37,628 nucleotides of DNA from Flavobacteriales bacterium UBA1995. GTDB taxonomy: Bacteria; Bacteroidota; Bacteroidia; Flavobacteriales_D; Sanyastnellaceae. Positions 7,761 to 14,430 of the stretch are shown in pieces (the first letter of the stretch is position 1; each line of letters starts with the position of its first letter). The position numbers were made by a program, and so were the translations under genes. The DNA lies in NCBI GenBank assembly GCA_002336475.1, contig DDCX01000109.1, forward strand, positions 1 through 37,628, read 5' to 3'. The notes under the pieces were generated by a model. It was not told where the DNA came from. It saw only the letters and a list, made by a program, of their open reading frames with translations, and searched no databases.

Positions 7761-9071
7761 TTATTGGTCCAAGGCGGCGAGGCGGGGCCCGTCGTCTGAG
7801 TCGTATTGGGCCATTTCGGCCAGCAGAACTCGGCAGGCCGCCTGAAACGGCCCTTCCGATTCCTCTTTGATGGGAGTGGAAGGGGGGAAATCCTCCTTCA
7901 AATGGTCCACCTGTTGGCCGTGCTTCCAAAACCGAAAGCAGACGTGGGGACCAGTGGCCAGGCCAGTGCTGCCGACATAGCCGATCACGTCGCCTTGGCG
8001 GACGGCCTGACCTTCTTTCACATTGCGCCGGCTCATGTGCAGGTACTGCGTCGTGTAGGTTCCGTTGTGGCGGATCTTGACGTATTTGCCGTTGCCCTTC
8101 GTGTAGCTCGCTTTTGTAACGACGCCATCACCGACGGCAACAATCTCTGTGCCGCGGGGCGCGGCATAGTCGGTGCCCAAGTGGGCCTTGACTTTTTTCA
8201 GAACCGGATGAAATCGGCGCTTGTTGAACCGGCTCGAGATCCGAGAGAATGACACAGGAGCCTTGAGAAAGGCCTTGCGCAAACTGGCACCAGTCTCATC
8301 GAAATAGTCCATCCCTTCACCCTGGTCAAAGGCGAATGCGGGGAAGTTTCGTCCGCGGTGCATGAATTCTGAGGCGACAATTCTGGGCAGTCCTGCAGGC
8401 TTTTCGTTGACCCAATCTCGTTCGTAGACGATGCGAAATTGGTCCCCTGGTTGGATGCGGCTAAAGTCGATGGTCCAAGCGTAGACGCTGGACATGGCGT
8501 AGGCCAAGGTTGTCGTGTGACCGGCGTCCTCCAGGCTCTGGTACAAACTGCCCATTACCTCGCCCTGAACATAGCTGCGGCGGGTTTCCGAAGGGTAACG
8601 CCCCCGCCGGGCGGATTTCTCTCCTGTGAGCTCAAAGACCACATACTCCCTGTCATCAATCCCATAGACGAATTGACGGGCAATGGAGTCTTGTGCAGTG
8701 CGGAACAACCACCAGGCCTTTCCTTGCCGCATGCGCCGCACATCGAATAGATCCCGGTGCTCAGTAGCGATGTGGTGCAATGTTGAATTGGACACTCCAA
8801 AAGGCGTCAAAATGTGCGAGAGGCTTTGGCCAGAACGCACTTCGCCATACTCAGTAGTCCAGGCCACCGAGTCGATGTACAATTCGAATTGCTCCGCTAG
8901 GCTTTCTTCTGCTGTCAAGGGAGGCTTGGCCTCCACAGCGGATCGGCCAAACGCCAAAAGGGGCGCGCTGTCGACATCGGCCTGTTGACCTCCGCAACCC
9001 GCCAGCATTCCCGCCATCCAACAGATGAGGGAGGAGCTGATCAAGACGCTGTATGGAGAGAGAGGCCGCAT
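7761..9071 (-). CDS. M23-family peptidoglycan endopeptidase, lipoprotein
   Basis: A 436-aa predicted outer-membrane or periplasmic lipoprotein (lipobox LAGC, Cys26) with a C-terminal LytM/lysostaphin fold that should cut cross-linked peptidoglycan peptides. The N-terminal half (VRSGQSLSHILTPFGVS and following) resembles the LysM-like and Csd3/OapA-type regulatory regions seen in such enzymes. Zinc and catalytic residues are H297 and D301 (HLGTDYAAP) and H345 (QYLHMS). The usual HxH motif reads H376-V-C378, so the expected third zinc ligand is Cys. ATG 9071 places the signal peptide correctly; the frame extends 17 codons further. It is monocistronic and converges on the C26-type gene with a 12-bp gap. 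Confidence 0.9.
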   Translation of the reverse strand: MRPLSPYSVLISSSLICWMAGMLAGCGGQQADVDSAPLLAFGRSAVEAKPPLTAEESLAEQFELYIDSVAWTTEYGEVRSGQSLSHILTPFGVSNSTLHHIATEHRDLFDVRRMRQGKAWWLFRTAQDSIARQFVYGIDDREYVVFELTGEKSARRGRYPSETRRSYVQGEVMGSLYQSLEDAGHTTTLAYAMSSVYAWTIDFSRIQPGDQFRIVYERDWVNEKPAGLPRIVASEFMHRGRNFPAFAFDQGEGMDYFDETGASLRKAFLKAPVSFSRISSRFNKRRFHPVLKKVKAHLGTDYAAPRGTEIVAVGDGVVTKASYTKGNGKYVKIRHNGTYTTQYLHMSRRNVKEGQAVRQGDVIGYVGSTGLATGPHVCFRFWKHGQQVDHLKEDFPPSTPIKEESEGPFQAACRVLLAEMAQYDSDDGPRLAALDQ

Positions 9072-9111
9072 TGTGATGAGAACTGCAAACTTGACGTGCA
9101 GCAGTCCTTGA

Positions 9112-9143
9112 ACGAAGGGCAAGAGAAAAAGTTTTGCCTTCGT
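9112..9143. repeat. Imperfect inverted repeat downstream of kynA
   Basis: ACGAAGG..CAA (9112-9122) pairs with TTGCCTTCGT (9134-9143), giving a 10-bp stem with one bulged G around an 11-nt purine-rich loop. It begins about 22 bases after the kynA stop codon and just upstream of the M23 gene. It may act as a 3' end hairpin for the kynA transcript or a regulatory site; no T-tract follows on either strand. Confidence 0.35.
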
Positions 9144-9165
9144 CCGGTTTTAACGCTTCAGCGGA

Positions 9166-10137
9166 TTACTTGTGACCGATGTTCTGCAACACCCACTTTT
9201 TGCCCCAATTGTCCGCTTCTTCCTGGCTCCAGAGTTCAGGGAAGAAGATGAGTTTCTGGAAGCGAGGGGGAAGGTATTTCTGCCAGTTGGTGCCACCAGT
9301 GGCTGCAATGTCAACGGGATCTTTTTGCAGGTGTTTTACCGCGCTTCGGTAGTGGGAGAGGGGCCAGTGTACATTGACCAGCTCATCGAGTGTCCGCAAT
9401 GCTTCTCGCAGTTCTGGCGTTTGGTCTGACTCGGGAAGCTCCTGCCATTGTCGGCGAACGTTTGAATGAAAGCGCTCCTCAGAGAAAGCAATGATGCTGT
9501 CCCGGTATTTGGCTTCAAACTGCTTCAAGGTGAGCGTGGGTTGTCCTGTCGCCAACTCAGTAGCCCCCCGGCGCCAATACAGCTCGTCGAACATGGACTC
9601 CACGTCTTCGAAGCCGTGGCTGAGGCGGGTTGGCCTCAACTCAATGTGGACCAAGCAGTCCATGGTGGTGCACGCCAATTCGACCAGGCGATATTGAACA
9701 CTTTGGAATCCACTTGAAGGAAGCAGGGACATCCGGAATTTCAGAAACTGCTTGTGGTCTAAGCCTTCTACCATGACGTCGAAACTGTCCACGAGAACCT
9801 TGAAATAGCGGTTCACCCGTTGAATCCGGCCCAGCATTTCAGCACCGGACATCTGCTGTGAAGTGTGCAGTTGGCGCAACTCATGCAGCGAGAGCTTGAA
9901 ATAGAGCTCCGTGGTCTGGTGATAGATGATGAAGATTTCCTCGTCGGGAAACGGGGTAACGGGGTGCTGCAGACTCAACAAAGTGTCGAGGTTGATGTAA
10001 TCCCAATACGTGGGAAAGTCTGCATGGAGCAGGCCGTCGAGGTAGGACACGAGGTCCTGCCCCATGGCGGCGTACTTGTCCCTCAATTGCTCGAGCCGGT
10101 CCAGAACGGCCGGGTCGAAGGTGTTGGCTTCGGGCAT
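9166..10137 (-). CDS. kynA: Tryptophan 2,3-dioxygenase
   Basis: A haem enzyme of 323 aa that opens the indole ring of L-tryptophan to give N-formylkynurenine, the committed step of the kynurenine pathway. The active-site segment EIFIIYHQTTELYFKLSLHELRQL holds the substrate-contacting Tyr/His region typical of TDO, preceded by YWDYINLDTLLSLQHP, the classic N-terminal TDO motif. The C-terminal region contains the usual long helical bundle and FPELWSQEEADNW. Length is within the bacterial range. It ends a minus-strand stack, 9 bp after the DUF3108 gene, and shares that stack with a RidA protein resembling 2-aminomuconate deaminase. No kynurenine formamidase, KMO or kynureninase gene is in the window. 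Confidence 0.93.
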   Translation of the reverse strand: MPEANTFDPAVLDRLEQLRDKYAAMGQDLVSYLDGLLHADFPTYWDYINLDTLLSLQHPVTPFPDEEIFIIYHQTTELYFKLSLHELRQLHTSQQMSGAEMLGRIQRVNRYFKVLVDSFDVMVEGLDHKQFLKFRMSLLPSSGFQSVQYRLVELACTTMDCLVHIELRPTRLSHGFEDVESMFDELYWRRGATELATGQPTLTLKQFEAKYRDSIIAFSEERFHSNVRRQWQELPESDQTPELREALRTLDELVNVHWPLSHYRSAVKHLQKDPVDIAATGGTNWQKYLPPRFQKLIFFPELWSQEEADNWGKKWVLQNIGHK

Positions 10138-10146
10138 GGGCCGAAT

Positions 10147-11013
10147 TTACTGCGGTATGGGGGCGGTTGGTGTCACATGGTGTTCGATCAGTTCCAAGCG
10201 CACGGAACCGACGAGCAAATTGGATTTCACCAGGACGGGCATTCGGCGTGCATCGGCGCTCACATAGAGGGTCAAATCTTCCTCATCTTTCCAGATTCTG
10301 CCCTTCTTGACAAGGGGCTGGAACACCCAGCATTGAAAGCTACCCGCCTTGACGTCGACCTGTTTTTCCCCAATTTTTCGGGCGCGCACGTGATGAACCT
10401 TGCCATCGACAAAAGTGGGAATCTCGACAATCCCTCCCATAACAAGGGAATCCAGAGGCAGGTTGCGGGCGTAGTGAAATGCCGACACAAGGTCTTGGCA
10501 GTAGTCGGGTAAGACTTGGAACCGCTCTTCGCCCTTCTCTTGGGTGCATGCGCTGCGCCGCGAAGGGTCAAAGACAATCTCCCGGTCCATTTGATAGCCC
10601 CCTTCTTTCACCTTTCGAATGAAGCGGTGTGGAAACAGCCCCGATTTGTCGACATGGGACTCATAGTGGTCCCTGACTTTGAAGACCCAATCAAATGCCC
10701 CGGTGGTCCGGCCTGTTCCTACGACCTGCATGGTTGGCCTTCCACCATACGATGGTCCGGGCTGCGTGCTGAGGCGCGCCTCCCCTGCGGCGATGAATCC
10801 ATAGCGCACAGTGTAGACTAGCTCTTCTTGGTGCGGAAGCCAAAAGGCATCGACGGCGCGCAAGGGCAGATGGGGAAGGGCCGCCGCAGAGTCTGCTGAA
10901 ATCACTGCGGGCCGCCAGGGCCGGACCGCTGCAGCGGTTGGGCCGGACTGAACGCTGGTCAAGGCCGGGAGCACTGCCACAGCAAGCCAAAGGGTGGACG
11001 TCAGTATACGCAT
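10147..11013 (-). CDS. DUF3108 family exported protein
   Basis: A 288-aa protein with an N-terminal signal peptide (MRILTSTLWLAVAVLPALTS) and a DUF3108 body. The body shows EELVYTVRYGFIAAGEARL near the start of the domain and later DHYESHVDKSGLFPHRF. DUF3108 proteins are predicted all-beta envelope proteins of unknown function, common in Bacteroidota and Proteobacteria. No catalytic motif is visible. The gene starts 38 bp after ridA and ends 9 bp before kynA, so it is probably cotranscribed with them, but nothing in the sequence ties it to tryptophan breakdown. Confidence 0.8.
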   Translation of the reverse strand: MRILTSTLWLAVAVLPALTSVQSGPTAAAVRPWRPAVISADSAAALPHLPLRAVDAFWLPHQEELVYTVRYGFIAAGEARLSTQPGPSYGGRPTMQVVGTGRTTGAFDWVFKVRDHYESHVDKSGLFPHRFIRKVKEGGYQMDREIVFDPSRRSACTQEKGEERFQVLPDYCQDLVSAFHYARNLPLDSLVMGGIVEIPTFVDGKVHHVRARKIGEKQVDVKAGSFQCWVFQPLVKKGRIWKDEEDLTLYVSADARRMPVLVKSNLLVGSVRLELIEHHVTPTAPIPQ

Positions 11014-11051
11014 GGCACTACAGAGTCAAAAACAGTGCCAAAACGCGAAAC

Positions 11052-11477
11052 TCAGCGGGGACAGTGGGCCACGCACTTCAATTCCACGGCGATGGGTGTG
11101 GGCAAGGCACCCACTTCAACCGTGGTACGGCAGGGTCGCATGGCGGCGTCTACCCCCTCGAAATGCTCGCGGTAGACGCGGTTGAAGGTGTGGAAGTCAC
11201 GCTGCATATCGGTGAGGAAAACCGTGATGTCGACCAGGTCTTCCCAGCGGGCGCCCTCCGCTTCGAGAATGGCGCGAACGTTGGCCAAGACGCCGTTGGC
11301 TTGTGCCTCAAAGTCAAAACTGGTAAAGTTGCCGTTGTGGTCTTGCTGCAACCCCGGCACCCCTTCGTCATGGGCACCACTTCCTGGAATGCGCGGCCCG
11401 ACGCCGCTCAAGAACAACAGATCACCGACGCGGCGGGTGAGGGGGTAAAGGCCGACAGGCTTGGGGGCGTTGGACAT
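11052..11477 (-). CDS. RidA/YjgF family protein, 2-aminomuconate deaminase-like
   Basis: A 141-aa RidA-superfamily protein. It carries the conserved Arg that binds substrate carboxylates (CRTTVEVGALP) followed by AVELKCVA. The opening KPVGLYPLTRRVGDLLFLSGVGP and the basic end (CPR) resemble 2-aminomuconate deaminases (AmnD/NbaF type) more than the housekeeping RidA imine deaminase, which is usually about 125-130 aa. With kynA two genes downstream, a role in the 2-amino-3-carboxymuconate branch of tryptophan degradation is plausible. A generic enamine/imine deaminase is the alternative. It lies 26 bp after the miaE-like gene. Confidence 0.8.
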   Translation of the reverse strand: MSNAPKPVGLYPLTRRVGDLLFLSGVGPRIPGSGAHDEGVPGLQQDHNGNFTSFDFEAQANGVLANVRAILEAEGARWEDLVDITVFLTDMQRDFHTFNRVYREHFEGVDAAMRPCRTTVEVGALPTPIAVELKCVAHCPR

Positions 11478-11503
11478 GATGGGGTCTTTTGTGGTAATGG
11501 GGT

Positions 11504-12112
11504 TTAGCCGTGCATGGTCTCCCTGCGGCCATAATTCTGGATGACTTGTGCCTCGTGGGCGAGGAAGGCCTTCCAGCGCGCATCCACATCTACACGCCCT
11601 CCATACTGGCGGGCAAAACCGATAAAGCTGGTGTAGTGTTGTGCTTCGCTCACCATGAGGTCGTGGTAGAATGTGCGCAGGTCCTCGTCCTCAATGCGTT
11701 CAGAAAGCATGCGGAACCGCTCACAGCTGCGGGCTTCAATCATGGCCGCAAGCAGCAGCCGATCGACCAACTGCTCTTCCCGACTGCCGCCCTTTTTGAT
11801 GAACGCTGCGAGGTCGTGGATGTAAGGGTCTTTGCGCTCGCGACCCAGGGTCCAGCCGCGGGCCTTGATCTTTTCGACGACCATGCCGAAGTGTTCCATC
11901 TCCTCCATGGCGATGCGCGTCAATTCCTCTACCAGGTCTGTGAGCTCGGGATAGCGCACAATCGTAGAAATCGCGTTTGAAGCCGCCTTCTGCTCACACC
12001 AAGCGTGGTCCGTGAGCACTTCTGAGATGTTGGACTCCACCAAGGCCACCCAACGCGGGTCGGTAGGGAGCTGGAGTCCCAACATGACTTTTTCTGCCGC
12101 CTCCTTGCCCAT
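11504..12112 (-). CDS. miaE: tRNA-(ms2io6A37) hydroxylase, MiaE-like
   Basis: A 202-aa ferritin-like diiron protein related to MiaE, which hydroxylates the isopentenyl group of ms2i6A37 in tRNA. Candidate iron ligands are the Glu of WCEQKAA, the ExxH pair in EEMEHF, the Glu of IEARSCERF and the ExxH pair in SEAQHY, giving the expected six carboxylate/histidine set across a four-helix bundle. Length matches the family. It starts 3 bp after the pepP stop codon, so it is in the same transcript. The enzyme needs O2 and iron, like TDO in the same gene stack. Confidence 0.9.
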   Translation of the reverse strand: MGKEAAEKVMLGLQLPTDPRWVALVESNISEVLTDHAWCEQKAASNAISTIVRYPELTDLVEELTRIAMEEMEHFGMVVEKIKARGWTLGRERKDPYIHDLAAFIKKGGSREEQLVDRLLLAAMIEARSCERFRMLSERIEDEDLRTFYHDLMVSEAQHYTSFIGFARQYGGRVDVDARWKAFLAHEAQVIQNYGRRETMHG

Positions 12113-12115
12113 GGC

Positions 12116-13408
12116 TCAACTGTTCATGGCGTCCTCGATGGCCTCAGCATCGACAGGAATGTCGCCCATGAGGTCGTCGAATCCGTTCTCGCGGATGACG
12201 ATGTCGTTTTCGAGACGGATGCCCAGTCCTTCTTCTTGGATATAAATGCCCGGTTCAACGGTGAAGATGTGGCCCGCTTGGATGGGCTCATGCCAGAGGC
12301 CCACGTCGTGCACGTCCAACCCAATAAAGTGAGACGTTCCGTGCATGAAGTACTTCTTGTATGCGGGCCATGCGGGGTTTTGCTTGTCTACATCGTGCTT
12401 GTCAATCAGCCCCAATCCCAGCAGCTGAGCGGTCATGAGTTCCCCCACTTCTTTGTGGTATTCGTGCAAGCTTACCCCAGGGCGAAGCAACTTCATGGCA
12501 TCGCGCATGACGCTGAGTACAGCGTCGTACACCTTGCGCTGTCGGTCGGTAAACCTTCCAGACACCGGCAGGCAACGGGTCATGTCGCTGGCATAGTTTC
12601 CATACTCTGCGCCTACGTCCATCAGGAGGACATCCCCGGCTTTGCATTCTGCGCTGTTCTCGATGTAGTGCAGCACACAAGCGTTGGCGCCACTGGCCAC
12701 GATGGGGGTATAGGCAAAACCACGGGACCCTTTGCGTATGAATTCGTGGAGGTATTCGGCCTCCACTTCAAATTCGGTGACGCCGGGCTTTACAAACTTC
12801 ATCACGCGGTTGAATCCATCGCGGGTGATGTTGCATGCGTGGCGCATCCGCTCGATTTCCTCTTCGGATTTGATGCTGCGCAAGCGGTGTAGGAGGGGCG
12901 CACTGCGCTCAATCCGCACATGGGGGTAAGTCTCGGTGAACCACTTGTTGAACCGGGCTTCACGGGTCTCCACCACGACCTTGGCCCGGGTGTGCTCGTT
13001 CTGGTGCAAGTAACAGCAGCTGCATTCGGTCACCAGCCTCTGGATCGTGCGATCCAGCGCGGACAACCATTGCACTTGCTTCACGCCAGTTTGGGCCGTG
13101 GCCTCTGCCTTGGTCAGCTTGGCGCCCTCCCAGATGGCGATTTCAGCGCTCGTTTCGGTGACAAATAGGATTTCGCGGTCAGCGGGATTGTGGGCATTCG
13201 GGAAAACGAGCAAGACGGTTTCTTCTTGATCCACCCCACACATGTGCAGCATGTTGGAGTCCTGCCGGAAGGGAAGTGTACCGTCTGCGCCCGTAGGGTA
13301 GGTATCGTTGGAACTAAACAGGGCGAGGGCTCCGGGAGCAAGGGCATCGGCAAAAGCCTTGCGGTTTCGGACATAGTTCTCGGCGGAAAGGGGGGCGTAG
13401 CGCAACAT
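12116..13408 (-). CDS. pepP: Aminopeptidase P family Xaa-Pro aminopeptidase (M24)
   Basis: A 430-aa cytosolic metallopeptidase that removes an N-terminal residue preceding proline. The N-terminal creatinase-like domain includes LPFRQDSNMLHMCGVDQEE. The pita-bread catalytic domain shows all five dinuclear metal ligands: the two Asp of MDVGAEYGNYASDMTR, His in GTSHFIGLDVHDVG, Glu in FTVEPGIYI and Glu in IRLENDIVI. Length and order fit PepP. A TAACTTCG box (13415-13422) sits 6 bases upstream of the ATG, but the upstream methyltransferase ends only 21 bp away, so readthrough is also possible. Confidence 0.93.
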   Translation of the reverse strand: MLRYAPLSAENYVRNRKAFADALAPGALALFSSNDTYPTGADGTLPFRQDSNMLHMCGVDQEETVLLVFPNAHNPADREILFVTETSAEIAIWEGAKLTKAEATAQTGVKQVQWLSALDRTIQRLVTECSCCYLHQNEHTRAKVVVETREARFNKWFTETYPHVRIERSAPLLHRLRSIKSEEEIERMRHACNITRDGFNRVMKFVKPGVTEFEVEAEYLHEFIRKGSRGFAYTPIVASGANACVLHYIENSAECKAGDVLLMDVGAEYGNYASDMTRCLPVSGRFTDRQRKVYDAVLSVMRDAMKLLRPGVSLHEYHKEVGELMTAQLLGLGLIDKHDVDKQNPAWPAYKKYFMHGTSHFIGLDVHDVGLWHEPIQAGHIFTVEPGIYIQEEGLGIRLENDIVIRENGFDDLMGDIPVDAEAIEDAMNS

Positions 13409-13414
13409 GAACCC

Positions 13415-13422
13415 CGAAGTTA
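13415..13422 (-). promoter_or_regulatory. Possible -7 box for pepP
   Basis: TAACTTCG on the minus strand differs by one base from TAnnTTTG and ends 6 bases before the pepP ATG. It may start an internal transcript for pepP-miaE-ridA-DUF3108-kynA. Support is weak because no -33 element was found. Confidence 0.25.
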
Positions 13423-13429
13423 AGCAGGC

Positions 13430-14332
13430 TTAAGGGCGCTCAAGCCTCAGCAAAGAGCCGGTGGGCAGGACTTGCCCTGTTCCGCTGCGCAAACAAAGCT
13501 CTCCAGCTTCCATCTTCGCGTCTGGAAGTACAGCCCGCCACATGTTTTCCAAGGCCGATGGGCTCACGCCGGAGTATGTGTTCATGATGACGGCTCCTCC
13601 GGGTGCAACGAGCTTTGACGTTGCTGAGACCAGGCGCAGAACCTGCTCTTCGAGCTTCCACTTCTCACCCTTCGGGCCGAGGCCCCAAGAAGGAGGATCC
13701 ATGATGACCAGGTCGTACTGGTTGCCCCTTCTTCCTTCGCGCTCAGAGAATTTGAGGGCGTCTTCTACACACCAGCGGATGCCGTCCAATCCGCTCAATT
13801 CTTGGTTGGTTCGCGTCCATGAGACCACCTGTTTGATGGCGTCAACGTGGGTGACTTCGGCGCCCGCTGCGCGCCCAGCAAGTGACGCACCACCGGTGTA
13901 TGCAAACAGGTTGAGCAAGCGCTTACCCGGCCCCATGCGTTGGGCGATCCAATCCCAATTGGCCCCTTGCTCCGGGAAGATGCCCACGTGTTTGAACCGG
14001 GTCATCTCCAGTGAGAAGTGCAAGTTTTTCCCAGTGTGAAGCGGGTATTGAATCTCCCAGGTATCGGGCACGCTTTGGTGGGGAACCCACTGGCCTTTGG
14101 TGCGGCCGGTTGGAATGAATTCGGCTGCTGACAGTCGGCGCCACTGGGACTCGTCCATCCCCCGTTCCCAAATCGCGCGGGGTTCAGGCCGAATAAGCAC
14201 CAGTTCACCAAAACGTTCCAGACGGGCTCCACCGCCGCAATCGAGCAGCTCATGGTCGCGCCAACGGTGAGGAAACCAACGGTGAAGTGGGGACGGACGG
14301 TCCTGGGACGAAAGGGGGGTGTCGGGTGACAT
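13430..14332 (-). CDS. RlmI/RlmK-like class I SAM-dependent methyltransferase
   Basis: A 300-aa Rossmann-fold methyltransferase of the RlmI/RlmK-like group. SAM-binding motif I is LLNLFAYTGGASLAGRAAGAEVTHVD, written here in parts: LLNLFAYTGG then the acidic VD end of strand 2. The catalytic-site motif is MDPPSWGLGPKG (DPPxxG type), typical of base methyltransferases acting on rRNA. The PUA domain of true RlmI is not obvious; instead there is a beta-rich N-terminal region of about 90 residues. Target RNA and base are not known. It is the first gene of the minus-strand stack and diverges from rnr with about 98 bp between the starts. Confidence 0.8.
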   Translation of the reverse strand: MSPDTPLSSQDRPSPLHRWFPHRWRDHELLDCGGGARLERFGELVLIRPEPRAIWERGMDESQWRRLSAAEFIPTGRTKGQWVPHQSVPDTWEIQYPLHTGKNLHFSLEMTRFKHVGIFPEQGANWDWIAQRMGPGKRLLNLFAYTGGASLAGRAAGAEVTHVDAIKQVVSWTRTNQELSGLDGIRWCVEDALKFSEREGRRGNQYDLVIMDPPSWGLGPKGEKWKLEEQVLRLVSATSKLVAPGGAVIMNTYSGVSPSALENMWRAVLPDAKMEAGELCLRSGTGQVLPTGSLLRLERP

Positions 14333-14430
14333 TCGGGCGGGAAGTTCGCAACGGGAGCGTCACAACCTTTGCTTTGGGCCGTCGAATCGCAGTAGCAAGG
14401 TGCGACCTTGCGGTAAATCGAGCATCTGAG

